The notes beneath the pieces were generated by a model, which did no database searches, was not told the origin of the DNA, and was given only the letters and a program-made list of their open reading frames with translations. Below are positions 13,435 to 24,228 of a stretch of 64,000 nt of DNA, piece after piece. Source of the stretch: Gentiana macrophylla (lineage: Eukaryota > Streptophyta > Magnoliopsida > Gentianales > Gentianaceae); the NCBI GenBank assembly GCA_026214975.1, contig JAOBSW010000639.1, positions 1 through 64,000 of the forward strand, in the 5' to 3' direction. The position numbers and the translations under genes were made by a program. Within the stretch, counting starts at the first letter, position 1; each line of letters begins with the position of its first letter.

Positions 13435-13988
13435 TGGCAGATACCAAAGGTTATTATTGAACTTATTTCTGGAAGACATGTATGGTCGTTTTAGATATGT
13501 TTATATTTGATGCTGTGAATTGTGACTAGGACACAAAATGAATGGGAACCTTTGTGTTTAGCTATAAAACCGTTGCAACTTGCTAGCGACTTGAGGTGAA
13601 GAGTGTGAGTTGCGAAAGTGTTTGTTAGAAAAAGCATGGTAAGGCTGTTTAGATTAGAGACCCAAATTTGTCCAGCATTCATGACCTTGCACAATGCACA
13701 TGCAATTGCTTCAGTGCTCCCTGCTCCCCCTTAGGCCAGAATACAAAAAAAAAAAAAAACAGTCATTATTCATCACACTACCGTGTATCACTGGGTGTTC
13801 TCCGTAAGCATGCCAGTGTTTTCTTTCTTTTGTATTTATAACTAAATTATCATGCAAATCAATTTAATGTTTTAGGTCCTTCAGGTTCCCACTATAACGA
13901 GCATTGGTAAGCAGCTATTGCGTCTTCTCCCTGGTTTGCTACTTTCTATCCCCATTCTCCTCCTGTTAGTCCATCCATTGGATTTTGA

Positions 13989-14100
13989 AGCATGTCCAGG
14001 TGCCAGAGTGCACGTATAAGCATTTCCAGGTGCCGGGGTGCACGTGGAGGTGTTTGCTACGGTTATAAGCATGTCCATGTGCCGGAGTGCACGTGGAGCT
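13989..14100. repeat. Three imperfect copies of a 26-30 bp unit
   Basis: The unit GCATGTCCAGGTGCC(A/G)G plus (A/G)GTGCACGT occurs at about 13990, 14019 and 14068, the last two separated by a GTTTGCTACGGTTATAA spacer. No coding meaning is apparent. Confidence 0.8.
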
Positions 14101-14227
14101 ATTTGCGTATGAAAATCACTACTTTTCCAGAGAACGAAGACTTGCTGGAATTTATTTATGCTTGTTCAGTACAATCTTTACCTTCTTATTTGTATCTTTT
14201 AGTGGTTTCTTTGACTGGCACTTTACG

Positions 14228-14330
14228 AGTAAAGTGAATGAGCCTCAACGCGATGTGGTTAAGCATCTAGAGGTCCTATGTTCAAGTCAGATTGCTCACA
14301 ATACTATAATAAAGAAGAAAGAAAAACACT
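14228..14330 (+). repeat. Possible tRNA-derived SINE remnant
   Basis: A TGGTTAAGCATCTAGAGG stretch is followed about 10 bases on by ATGTTCAAGTCAGATT, which resembles the tRNA T-loop (B-box) sequence GTTCAAGTC. It ends in an A/G-rich run (AAAGAAGAAAGAAAAA). The A-box match is weak and no target duplication was found, so this is tentative. Confidence 0.25.
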
Positions 14331-14848
14331 CTTGTGACGATAGACAGTACATAAGAACTGAGCAGTTCACTAGTTTTCTTGTTGAGCTTTTATTCTGATT
14401 TCTGCTCTGTGCTGCCTCTTCTTTACCTCTGTCTAATGCCCACCTCTGAAACCGCCTCTGATTCCTCCTGCTTGGTAACCTTGCCTTCCGCCGCCAGCCT
14501 GTTGAACATTGATAAAAACCAAATTATTTCAGCCAAGATACACTAAAGTAACAAAAAACAATTACACTAGCTTAAAAGTAAATGTAACATGTTCATTTTT
14601 TTTTTAATACAGGTTTTCTTATGCCTTTGGTGTATCAGGTCATTATCTACTGAAGAAGAGTCATCTCTTAGGTAAATTTTTATCTCTTTTTGATCCATCT
14701 CTGTGATTGATTAACACAAATGGATAAAAGTAATTTAGGCTAACAGACAAACTAATGACTACGCAATAAATAAAAAAAAAGACCTTCTCTAAGACTGACA
14801 GCTTAACTCTAAATAAAAAAAAAGGAGAGATAAAGCTTAACTCTAAAT
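14331..14848. other. No gene recognised
   Basis: Short AT-rich stretch with pyrimidine-rich text at 14400-14490 and two TAACTCTAAATAAA words with A-runs at 14805-14850. Nothing codes for a recognisable protein. Confidence 0.5.
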
Positions 14849-14900
14849 AAAGCTTTATTAATGTCCCGTGTTAAGCCATCAATACAACACAATCACATTA
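14849..14900 (-). repeat. Possible outer boundary repeat (left copy)
   Basis: AAATAAAGCTTTATTAATGT then TAAGCCATCAATACAACACA matches 26353-26395 with few changes. The two copies bracket the whole nested retroelement cluster in the same orientation. They may be remnants of the LTRs, or of one duplicated terminal piece, of an older element into which the later ones inserted. Confidence 0.4.
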
Positions 14901-14980
14901 TCATGTCCCATTATCACCAATGCATCTCATTATCATATCCAATTATATCCCATTATCACCAATACATACCATCCTCTTTC

Positions 14981-15222
14981 TGATGTAAAGCTACTCAGAG
15001 AAAAAGTGCAGAAGGCAATTTTAGCCTTGATTCAGCTAGGTTAAACCTTCATAGAAAAATGGCAAAGACCCCTACATCAGTATGTTTTCTGCCTTAAATA
15101 CCTATTATCAAAAGAACATAAAAGGACAAAAATACCCCTCTACACTTGAACAACCAAAACGACAACCAAATGCAAAACTGTGTTTAAACAAATATAAATA
15201 AACTAATTCTTGCACTGCATCA
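14981..15222 (-). repeat. 3' LTR of the non-autonomous element
   Basis: 242 bp. About 90 percent like the right copy by eye, with several substitutions and small indels. The end of ORF3 runs into it. Confidence 0.85.
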
Positions 15223-16205
15223 TCTCCATCCTTCCCCAAAACAACAAACTCGGCCTCGAGTTGGATCTCTCTTGTTTGTGCATCGTCGTGTGAGTGATAA
15301 GGAGTCGAGTCACCAACATTGAAAGTCTTAGAAATCAATTCATAGGCCTCACAAGCACCATCAAGAGTCATTGGTGGGTCAAGCCCATTCAACATGCTGT
15401 GAAACAATTTTAGAGTATCTTCACAGCGTCTCTCTTTATACAAATCATCATGCCAACCCGCTTCAAGGCAAAATGATCCACGAGTGAGATGATGGTTGTA
15501 GCCCGGATATCCGATGAATGTGAGAATACAACTCTTTGCATGGTGAAAAGATATTATCACATCTTCATTGCCATTCAGAGACGAGCACCTCATAAATGAA
15601 GACATAATAGCCAACTTCATGGAATATAGACACAGTTGTATCCAAATTTCCTTTCGACTAATTAGCTTATCCATGGAGTAGAAGCTTGAACTATAAAAAA
15701 ATGTCATCAAATCCCTTGATGGATCAAGTCCGTTCACCATCTTATGAAACCATTTTAACGACTTCTTTAACGTCATGATAAACTTCCCTTCTCCTTTGGA
15801 GTGGTAATCATCATTCCATCCCTCCCTCAGAATAGCTCGTCCACGAGTTAGAATGGATCCTAATGGAGGACGAACCCTCGTCATGACTGGCATTCTCTTA
15901 GTCACTCCCAATCCTGGTGTTTCCGGAAAGTCACAGAATACTTTTCTCACCACCAAATTTGGCTCAAGATTATTTCTGCTATTATGATTCTTGTGCACCA
16001 TAGCCTCAGTAAAACATATTGACTCCTTTTCTGTAGTGGTGGTAGTATCGATAGCGTCAATAAATCCTTCCTCATACAAGACCTTCACGGTCCAGCATTT
16101 GCCGCCTTTGTTATATTGATAGCATTCTCTTCCTTCTCTTCCTTGCTCACGACAAAATGTCCAAAAACTATCCATTTTGCATCTGCCATCATCAACCAGA
16201 AACAT
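15108..16205 (-). CDS. Unrecognised cargo ORF with an internal duplication
   Basis: 365 codons, the longest uninterrupted frame in this element. I recognise no family. Residues 119-166 and 240-281 are a diverged internal repeat: both start LTRG, share GW(N/H)DD, then TLK....FH.M.NGLDP and end near a leucine. The N-terminus has four cysteines in the first 40 residues (CK, CRE, CYQ, CWT). The last 38 or so residues are encoded inside the 3' LTR and are probably not original protein. The ATG at 16205 is the first in frame; a second, MDSFW, is ten codons later. Either captured host coding sequence or an element-specific protein; the open frame suggests a young capture or recent activity. Confidence 0.45.
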   Translation of the reverse strand: MFLVDDGRCKMDSFWTFCREQGREGRECYQYNKGGKCWTVKVLYEEGFIDAIDTTTTTEKESICFTEAMVHKNHNSRNNLEPNLVVRKVFCDFPETPGLGVTKRMPVMTRVRPPLGSILTRGRAILREGWNDDYHSKGEGKFIMTLKKSLKWFHKMVNGLDPSRDLMTFFYSSSFYSMDKLISRKEIWIQLCLYSMKLAIMSSFMRCSSLNGNEDVIISFHHAKSCILTFIGYPGYNHHLTRGSFCLEAGWHDDLYKERRCEDTLKLFHSMLNGLDPPMTLDGACEAYELISKTFNVGDSTPYHSHDDAQTREIQLEAEFVVLGKDGDDAVQELVYLYLFKHSFAFGCRFGCSSVEGYFCPFMFF

Positions 16206-16541
16206 CTACCGTAACAACAGAAAAGTCATGGCGCAAGAGATCCACAATTGGAGTAGAAGAAGCACCTCCAGGGTCAAAATTGAACAATAACATCACCATT
16301 AATTCCTCTGTAGCACAGACTTTCTCCTTTCTAATTGTAGCTCATTTTCATAAGTTGCATTAGCCTCCCTTTAGACTAGAACTACAAGAGCATTCCCAAT
16401 AGCAAGGCGATAACAGTTCGATGTTTTGTTATTTGCTTATCTGGTGAGATTTTCTCGCGTATCCACAAGCAAGAAGTGTCCCGTGCTCCCCAGATGCCGA
16501 ATCAGCCATATATGTAGGCCAAAGTATCCAGATCAAACCTT

Positions 16542-17937
16542 TCAACATCGATGAACCCTAGGACTTCTAGTAGTGGCGGTTGTCTTCTTGCTAGAGCTAT
16601 CTTCCAACTCACATGAGTCGGTCGTGATAAAAGCGCTTTCTGGGGTGAAGTCGATGGAATTTGGGCTTTCTTTGTAGGTCTGCAGAAGTAAGTGCATGTT
16701 CAAACATGTCATATGATGGCTTGGACCAAATGATGATTCATTCTCAATGTTATATATGAGAACACCTGCAGTTTTCCCATCAACAGTAGGATGGGTGACA
16801 TTTGATACCAAAGTTGCCACAACATAATCAATCAACATCTCTGCCTTTTGAATTGCATTTCCCAAATCTTGCTGCATTTGATCCCCGAAGTTTGCGACAT
16901 GAGCTTCTAGGACTTCATTTAACACAATGCAATTCAATGTATGATTTGTTTGAGCGGTTTGGACATCAACAAGAGGTACAAATTCTGCTACGATTTCAAT
17001 TCCCGAAATAGTGCCTCGTGTTCTTACAGAGTAGAATATTCCACCAGGATCAAATATGATTGATACAAAATCAGTAATGGAATAAGTAGAACCTATAAAC
17101 ACTCCATATGTTAGGCTTTTTGTATTTTGTGTTGGAACCTTTAATGAGGTTTGTACCCATGATAGGTCCAGCAACTCAGCTTTCTTAACTTCAGAATGAT
17201 CCTCAAATGTAGCAAGACGGCCATTGATTAAGCTGGGGAAGCTTGGCAACACTTTCTTTCGAATGTGTTTGGCAGTAGCTTGATGCGTTCCAATTGCATA
17301 TTCCTGTTGATGTGAGCCTACAAGATGAGCCATAGCAAGTACCTGCAAAGGATTATCATTATGTTTGTTGGGCACAATATCTTGCAACAACATCCATCGT
17401 AGGAGGTTTATTTCGAATCGATGTTTCCGAAATCGGAAACTGACTTGCTGAAAGTGGTACTTTAATTGATTCTTCTTCATTTTCCTTGGATCGTCCATTG
17501 TTAGAGTCTTTCCCATTATCAAGGACTTCCTCATCATTCTTTTCACACCCCTCAACAAAGCTCACTCCCTCTTTTAAGTCTTCTGCTTGTTTCTTCATCC
17601 CTTCGATAACATGTTCTGTGCTTCCACTTCCCAAGAGCTCGTCATTTTTGTTGCTGTGAACATCCACATGGCACTTTATCAAACAGTTGACGTGCATAAC
17701 GTCATCTTCGTTTTCTTGTCTATTCAGTTGGTTCGGGAATTCTATCAAGCACTTGATAGGTATGAATGTGTCATCTATCAAATGCTCCATCCCTCCCTTT
17801 CCTTCTACAATTTGCTGCACTCGACCTTCGGAGATGTTGTGCACATAATTCACAACTTTGCTGTTGATGTCGACTTCTAATGAACAATTTGTCGAACACT
17901 TGATACGCATGAAGTACTTAAACAGAAGGGCCTTCAT
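16542..17937 (-). pseudogene. Unrecognised cargo ORF, frameshifted
   Basis: Two overlapping frames make one product: 17937-17359 and, after a shift near 17400, the frame that ends at 16542. The first part is acidic and repeats a short motif three times (KCSTNCSLEVDINSK, KCLIEFPNQLN, NCLIKCHVDVHSNK). The second part is better ordered, with GVFIGSTYSITDFVSIIFDP and DLGNAIQKAEMLIDYVVATL stretches. I could not assign it to Gag, protease, RT or integrase. Upstream of the shift the frame of the second ORF is only a shadow of the acidic part. It lies between Gag and ORF3 on the same strand. Confidence 0.4.
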
Positions 17938-17962
17938 TCTTGACCAAGAGGAGATCTTTGCC

Positions 17963-18418
17963 TTAACATTCTTTCATTCTGTTTAGTTGTAATTGCTGCC
18001 ACCAAATTTCATCCTCCCCTTCGAGTGTATAAGAAATCAATATACATTTCAGATTTTTGGGTAGATCGTTCTCATCAAAATATACTTCAATTGCATCAAC
18101 CCACTTATTGAAATCTTCAATATGTGACGTACAATGGAAAATTGGTAGTTCCTTTCTGACCCACCAGCGGTTATACTCATTCAAGGTGTAGCTGCAGAGA
18201 ATAGGACCTTCGCCGACTCCTCCTACAGCAGTGCGAGGAAATTTCGTCCCATTTGGTAGCAACGATCGTGCTTCAGGTGGTGTCTCAACCCATCCAAGTC
18301 TCGATTCGCGTCTGATTTGAAAGAATCGATCTTTCGATAAGGCCCGACGGAATATCCCAGCGGATCTTGAATCATGAACAACGTTGCGAATTCGGCTTCT
18401 TTCATCAGCGCCGGCCAT
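17963..18418 (-). pseudogene. gag: Truncated Gag (Ty3/gypsy type)
   Basis: 151 codons starting 46 bases after the 5' LTR. The C-terminal third matches the plant retrotransposon Gag domain: LPIFHCTSHIEDFNKWVDAI, then YFDENDLPKNLKCILISYTL and WWQQLQLNR. The usual zinc knuckle is missing; the frame stops at 17963 and unrelated cargo follows. The first 90 residues are not conserved-looking. Gag in a pol-less element could allow packaging by a relative's machinery. Confidence 0.65.
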
Positions 18419-18446
18419 GGATCACCAAAGGGAGAAACCCTAAGCT

Positions 18447-18464
18447 CCGATCTCTGATACCAGA
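18447..18464 (-). other. Primer binding site, tRNA-iMet
   Basis: On the minus strand TCTGGTATCAGAGATCGG follows the 5' LTR end directly; TGGTATCAGAG is the standard complement of the initiator tRNA-Met 3' end. Confidence 0.85.
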
Positions 18465-18706
18465 TGATGTAAAGCTACTCAAGAAAAAAGTGCAGAAGAT
18501 GAATTCTAGCCGATTCAGCTAGGTCAAACTTTCATAGAAAAATGGCAAAGATCTCTAGATCAGTATGTTTTCTGCCTTAAATACCTATTATCAAAAAAGA
18601 ACATAAAGGACAAAAATACCCCTCAACACTTAAACAACCAAAACGACAACCAAATGCAAAACAGAGTTGAAACAAATATAAATAAACTAATTCTTAAACT
18701 ACATCA
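18465..18706 (-). repeat. 5' LTR of the non-autonomous element
   Basis: 242 bp, TG...CA on the minus strand, bounded by the CTTTC target duplication. Confidence 0.85.
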
Positions 18707-18711
18707 CTTTC

Positions 18712-19022
18712 CCTCTCTAAAAATCCTTGTCCCCACCGATGTGAGCGGGAAAAGAATGGCACATAGATCTGGATCAAGAACTGTTGTAACCATTACCACA
18801 AAAACAATTTCTTGATCAATTCCTTGAACCAACCGACTCCCTAGAGTCAATTAAGTTCATTTGACCGTCCAAGATCAAAGAAGGCAGTCCAATGAATATT
18901 TCCTTTTTTTTTTTGTCAAGGTGTACATCCTCCAAGCTTTTATATCTCCCTTAGTTCTTATATAAATCATCATAGAATCAAAGCTTCAAATCACATGTAA
19001 GCATGTACTACAGAGTTGTGGC
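18712..19022. other. Sequence between two LTR elements
   Basis: About 310 bp without a recognisable ORF. It is the target DNA, or older element sequence, in which both flanking elements landed. Confidence 0.5.
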
Positions 19023-19027
19023 ATATT

Positions 19028-19297
19028 TGTAGAAAATAGCACTTAAAGAGGAGAAAGATAGGAGGAAACTCTTGTTTTATTGCTTAGAAACTTATCGGGT
19101 AGATAAGAGAGGATTACAATGTATAGAATAGGCCTCCATGGCTATAAAAGTAAACCCAGCGGCTATATGCATGAAAAGCGGTTTCTTGTTGCTAGATAGA
19201 TTAAGCACTAAACTAAGGCCAAAAAGGGTAAAAAAAAAAGGCACACAACAAGCACTAAACAGGTGCTGAATAATAAAAACATGTCTAATATTCAACA
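19028..19297 (-). repeat. 3' LTR of the minus-strand copia element
   Basis: 270 bp, preceded on the minus strand by the purine tract GCGGGGGAGTG at 19298-19306. Confidence 0.9.
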
Positions 19298-19379
19298 CTC
19301 CCCCGCAAGTTTGGTTGTATATGTTGATGCAGTCAAGCTTGAAGTGTAGACGTTGGAAGACTGGATTTGAGACAGTCTT

Positions 19380-20001
19380 TGTTAGAAGATCAGCCACTTG
19401 ATCCATAGTCTTGATGTGGAACAAGGAAATATCACCATTGTCCACTTTCTCCTTAGAAGTGTACGTCACTTATACATGTTTTGTTTTATCATGATGAGTG
19501 GGATTTTCTGCAATACATAATGCAGAGGTGGTCACACATGATCTGTATAGGTTTGGTGACAGCAAACCCTAATTCTTCTAGCATCCTCTTTATCCATATG
19601 CCTTCACACACTCCCAGAGCTAAAGCTTTAAGTTCAGATTCAGCACTGCTTCTGGATACAACATGCTGTTTTTTGCTTCTCCAGGTAGTAAGATTCCCCC
19701 AAATATAAGTGCAATATCCAGAAGTTGATCTCATATCTGGACCACCCCCTGCATAATCTGCATCTGTGTAGATTTGAATTTCTCTACTCTGATTTTTCTT
19801 GAACATTATGCCCTGTCCAGGATCCTTATTTAGAAATCTGAGCACCTTTTTTGCAATTTGCATATGCCTTTCTGTTGGTTGATGCATAAACTGGCTTATC
19901 AAACCTACAACATAACATATATCAGGTCTAGTATGTGAGAGGTAAATGAGTTTTCCCACAAGCTTACGATATCTTCCACTTATCCACAGGAGGACTATCA
20001 T
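19380..20001 (-). pseudogene. Copia RNase H and C-terminal tail
   Basis: Frame 20001-19489 gives YLSHTRPDICYVVGLISQFM, then IYTDADYAGGGPDMRSTSGY and VVSRSSAESELKALALGVCE, the standard copia RNase H signature with the YTDADYAG aspartate. After a break the frame resumes at 19469 with FHIKTMDQVADLLTKTV, the usual closing motif (QVADIFTK). A stop separates them. Confidence 0.9.
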
Positions 20002-20029
20002 TATTTTTGTCCAACTTTAACCACTGGTT

Positions 20030-20980
20030 CCACGGGGTATTTCTTCAGTTTACAACCCGACATACCGAGTCTCTTTTAAAAGATCAGTGTATTTCCTTTG
20101 GGAAATAGAAATACGATTGCATTTATGGCAATTTCCATTCAAGGAAATACTTAGGACTCCCAGGTCTTTAATTTCAAATTCGGATGCTAGAATAGCTTTA
20201 ATTTTGTAGATTCCATCTTTATCATCCCTGAGTAAGGATGATATCATCCACATAAACTACAAGAATAGTAGTTTTCTAGAACTTTTCATTATGAATAAGG
20301 TATGATCGATTGTGACATTGATGGAAACCATGTCATTTTATGAATCTAGAAAATCTCCCAAACCATGCTCACAGGAGATTGTTTTAGACCATATTGGGAC
20401 TTTTAGGTTTGCATACATCACCACTGATTCGCTAGGGATTCAAACCCTTGGGGAGATGCATGTAAACCTCTAAATCAAATCCCCGTATAAGAAAGCATTC
20501 TTTATATCAAGTTGGGTCAAGGACCAATCCAAATCCGGTACTCATTAGGATCTGATGGTATTAAGCTTTGCAGCGAGGGCAAAGGTTTCATGATAATCAA
20601 TCCCGTGGGATTGAGGAAACCCACTGCCATAAGTCTAGCTTTATACATTAAGTGTACCATCTGCATTGTATTTAGAGTGAAGATCCACTACACCGAACAA
20701 GGTGTTTTCCTTGAGGAAGAGGAATGATGTCCCAAGTTTCATTTTTAATAAGGGCATGCATTTCTTCCTCTGAGTGCGACATTCCATTTACAGGCTTCTC
20801 GAGGGCATCATGGACACCGCTTTGGTATCTTTATGGTGTCGGACTACTTTGTAAAAGCGAAGCGAGGACACAAATGATCATAGGACATAAAGTTGTAAAG
20901 GGATGGGCGGTCGACTCTAAACCCTTTCCTTCTTGCAATAGGAAGATCTTCACGAGAATTATTATTCTCGTGGTCCTTTA
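20030..20980 (-). pseudogene. Copia reverse transcriptase, heavily broken
   Basis: Only short patches are open, but the polymerase core VYVDDIIL can be read near 20250 and IKDLGVLSISLNG (usual form KDLG.L.YFLG) at about 20160. Stops and small indels interrupt nearly every 20-60 codons. Joined upstream to integrase text and downstream to RNase H. Confidence 0.75.
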
Positions 20981-20986
20981 GGTGAA

Positions 20987-22161
20987 TCAATACTCACGAT
21001 AATCGGTGCTAGTTTGATCATCAGAATCCTGTTTTTCAGAAGTTTGTTCATCAGAACTAGGATTATTTAGGTTGTCCTCATCCTCATAAATTTCAATCTC
21101 AGGATTTTGTGAGATTGCCTTTCTTTTTCTAGAGTACACAATAATATTGGGTACTTGATCATTCTGTTTGTCCATAGCAGGACTCTGTTGTTGAGAAGTT
21201 CCAGTCAAATCTGGATCTATAGGTGGTGCATTAGATTCTTCATTATTTTTTAATGAGGTCAATATTCTAAGACTCATAGTGATCTTGAAATATCTCCCTT
21301 GAGGAGAATGATCATTGTTGTAGAAAGATTGTTCTTACACAAAGTTACATCCATGGTGTTATAGTATTTTTACGGTACAAGGGCAATAGCATTTGTACCA
21401 CTTGTTGGGAGGATGAATACCCAACAAAGATACATTTCTGAGATCTTGGATCAAGCTTTCCTCTATTATGAGGATGAATATGAACATAGCACACACACCC
21501 AAAAACTTTGAATTCAGGGTGCTTATAAAGTATGTTCAGGATGTCCCTCATTTTAGCACTTGGATAGGAGTTTGGAAACCTAGAATCCTTGAAGGCATTC
21601 TATTAATGAGATAGAGTTCTTTGTAAGGACTGACCTCACCCCACAAATACTTGGGCACCTTCATAGTGAACATTATGCTCTAGCAACTTCCAGGAGATGC
21701 TGTTCTTTCTCTCTCGGCCACCCCGTTTTGTGGGGGGGTATTACATGAGTACTTATATGAATGATCACTTTTATGCGAAAAAATGAGGTAAGACCTTTCT
21801 CAAAGTATTCCTTACCATTATCAGTCTTTAGTACTTTAATTTCAGCATTAAACTGAGTTTTGATCATGGTATAGAAGGTTTTGAAGATAGGTCCAACCTC
21901 AGATTTTTCTTTTAGAAGAAATAGCCAAGTGACCCTACTGTGATCATCAATAAAACTGACAAACCATCTCTTGCCAGTAATGGTCTTTAGTTTTGATGGT
22001 CCCCAAATATCACTGTGAAACAGAGAGAAAGGACTAGAGGGTGCATACACCTTTTTAGGAAAGTTAGTTCTAGTATGCTTAGAAAATTGACAGATTTCAC
22101 AATTAAGAGAATCAATATTTATATCTTTAAACATATTAGGGTACAATTTTTTCAAGTACAA
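20987..22161 (-). pseudogene. Copia integrase, three frames
   Basis: The first part (22161-21673) holds the end of the HHCC zinc region (NCEICQFSKHTRTNFP) and the catalytic core with HSDIWGPSK, FIDDHSRVTWLFLLKEKSE and KTDNGKEYFEKG, so two of the three D,D,E acids are visible. The second (21551-21345) has FKVFGCVCYVHIHPHNRGKL and KCIFVGYSSSQ. The third (21277-20987) is the low-complexity acidic linker before RT. A frameshift lies near 21750. Confidence 0.88.
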
Positions 22162-22282
22162 AAAATTTGGATGCCCCTAGTCTATAGTGAAGAAGCATAA
22201 TGTTGTTACAAGAAGATGTACATCTACAACTAATAGATAGACCCTTGGGAATATTATCCATACAAAACTTGGAGTAAGGAGT

Positions 22283-22678
22283 CTACAAAATAAACAGCCC
22301 AGATCTTACTTCAGCACTGCCAATCTCCTCCATTGAACTCAAATCCTGAAACTTACAGCCATTAGTATGAAATATCACAGAGCATTTAGAGTCTTTTATG
22401 AATCTACTAACAGACAATAAATTGCATTGTAAGTTTGGAACATAAAGGACATATTTTATTGTGATATTTTCACTTAAAACAATGTTTCCAGTCCCAGCAA
22501 CTTGGGAGATGGAGCCATCAGCAATCTTAACATTATGAGGGTGAGTACATTTGAAAAGTTTGATAAACAATTCTAGATTTCCAGTCATATGGTTAGATGC
22601 ACCAGAATCCACAATCCATATGTTCTTAAGGATTTGATTTCCAGAATAGGCATTAAGACACACACCTGTATTAGCCAT
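22283..22678 (-). pseudogene. Copia protease
   Basis: Contains IWIVDSGASNHMTGN, the copia aspartic protease active site, followed by the expected VPNLQCNLLSVSRFIKD motif. The frame stops at 22283, before the pre-integrase domain. Confidence 0.9.
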
Positions 22679-22719
22679 GGAGACATTGCCATGAGGAGCA
22701 GCAGTCTGTGTATTTTGAG

Positions 22720-23789
22720 CAGTCAGCAGCCTTTTTAAGGCTTCAATCTGATCAATGCTAAAAACACCATCAGACTTGTGTTCCTCAATGTTGGCTAGTC
22801 TAGCAGAGCTTTCAGGTGTGTGATTGGGCCTAGAGGACTTCCAGTTTGCTGGTTTCCCATGGATTTTCCAGCAAGTATCCTTGGTATGACCAGTTTTCTT
22901 GCAGATACCTGTCCAGAAGTTTTCGCAACAAAATCATAGATGATGGAATCATCAGTTCACAAACTGGTCTAGTACCTTTGGATTTTACATTAGGACCAGT
23001 AGTGCTCTTAATGAAGAGAGCACTGGATTCAGTAGATGAACCAGGGTTAGACACCCCAGGAGATGAAACAGGGTTAGACACCCCATTTAACATAAGCTTT
23101 CTTCTACTTTTCTCATGTTTAATATCAGCAAACATACTTTTGATGGATGGAAAAGGTTTAGAGCTCAGTACTCTTCCTCTCACATCATCAAGAGATGAGT
23201 TCAGTCCCATAAAAAATTTGAAGATTCTTTTCTTCTCCTTAATGGCCTTATATGTCTTGGCATCAATACTAGACTGCCAAGATATATTTTCAAAGGCATC
23301 AAGCTACTGCCAAGATCTTGACAGAAGGTGTCAAGAAGGTTGTAGTAGTCGATGGCGACATCTCCATTTGTCTTAGATCATGCAAGCTTGTGATTCAATT
23401 TCATCTTTGCTTTCGGAGGTGTTATCTCTTTTTGAGTAGAGATCATCAACATTGCTCTAGATTTCCTCAGCAGTATCATAGAGGAGAAAGTTTTCTGCAA
23501 TGTTGGGAGTCATGGACCCCAGCAAGATGGACACTACATTCTTTGTTTTCCACCCTCCATTTTTGCTAGATGGACCCCCTTCTGCATGAGCTTGACTCTC
23601 ACCAGTGAGATATTCTTCCTTGCCTCTTCCAGTGATGTAAAATCTCACTGTTCTGGACCATTGGAGATAATTGTCACCATTAAGTTTGTGACTCGAAAGT
23701 GGCATTAAAGAGGGTTCAGAGTTCCAGGGGGCAGCATTAGAGACTGCTTCATCCCTTGAATTAACTTCTGAAGATTGCTCAGTTGCCAT
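22720..23789 (-). pseudogene. gag: Copia Gag
   Basis: The start at 23789 (MATEQSSEVNSRDE) follows the primer site by about 45 bases. LSSHKLNGDNYLQWSRTVRF is the typical copia Gag opening. A TAG at 23457 replaces the usual tryptophan after EEI; the protein then continues in broken frames to 22830, and a CWKIHGKP zinc-knuckle remnant lies near 22850. Confidence 0.85.
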
Positions 23790-23843
23790 AGAGAAAGAGA
23801 ATGTAAGCAGACAAGAGTTTGAGATCTTAAGGCTCTGATACCA

Positions 23844-24119
23844 TGTAGAAAATAGCACTTAGAGAGGAGAAAGATAGGAGGAAACTCTTGTTTTATTGCT
23901 TAGAAACTTATCGGGTAGATAAGAGAGGATTACAATATATAGAAGAGGCCTCCAACGGCTATAAAAGTAAACCCAACGGCTATATGCACAGTAAAAGCAG
24001 TTTACTGTTGCTAGATAGATTAAGCACTAAACTAAGGCCAAAAAGGGTAAAAAAAAAAAAAGGCACAGAACTAGCACTAAACAGGTGCTGAATAATATAA
24101 ACATGTATAATATTCAACA
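23844..24119 (-). repeat. 5' LTR of the minus-strand copia element
   Basis: 276 bp; its end overlaps the TGGTATCAGAGCCTTAA primer site at 23828-23844. Confidence 0.9.
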
Positions 24120-24228
24120 ATATTTGAGTTCTGGGGTGGTCAACGCATATGCATATTTCAACAGATTGTATGTCATAACAATTGGTTGGGAACCAAGCTT
24201 CGCAAGTTTGAATATCTCATTACTTGCT

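Larger units (their letters stand above)
10500..14000. repeat. Segmental duplication, copy 2 (with extra segment)
   Basis: Matches 6500-8100 block by block (landmarks listed there). Between the landmark ending near 11750 and the one starting near 13880, about 1.9 kb is present that copy 1 lacks. That extra segment holds the exon-like pieces at 11959-12190 and 13362-13434, so copy 2 may be the ancestral arrangement and copy 1 a deletion derivative, or copy 2 gained an insertion. Confidence 0.65.
14981..18706 (-). mobile_element. Non-autonomous LTR retrotransposon, 3.7 kb, no pol
   Basis: Complete by structure. Two 242 bp LTRs (14981-15222 and 18465-18706) begin TGATGTAG and end TTACATCA on the minus strand. 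A perfect 5 bp target duplication, CTTTC, flanks them (14976-14980, 18707-18711). A primer site complementary to initiator tRNA-Met (TGGTATCAGAG) sits directly after the 5' LTR, and a purine tract (GGGGAAGGATGGAG) directly precedes the 3' LTR. Inside are a truncated Gag and two unfamiliar ORFs. I find no protease, reverse transcriptase or integrase, so it must have moved using enzymes supplied by another element. The unfamiliar ORFs may be captured host sequence, which is inference. Confidence 0.85.
19028..24119 (-). mobile_element. Ty1/copia retrotransposon, complete but inactive
   Basis: LTRs at 19028-19297 and 23844-24119, about 94 percent alike by eye, both TGT...ACA style ends. Target duplication ATATT is perfect (19023-19027, 24120-24124). 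The primer site TGGTATCAGAGCC overlaps the 5' LTR end, and a GCGGGGGAG purine tract precedes the 3' LTR. Domain order Gag, protease, integrase, RT, RNase H is that of copia. Every domain is split by stops or shifts, so this copy cannot make its own proteins. Confidence 0.93.
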
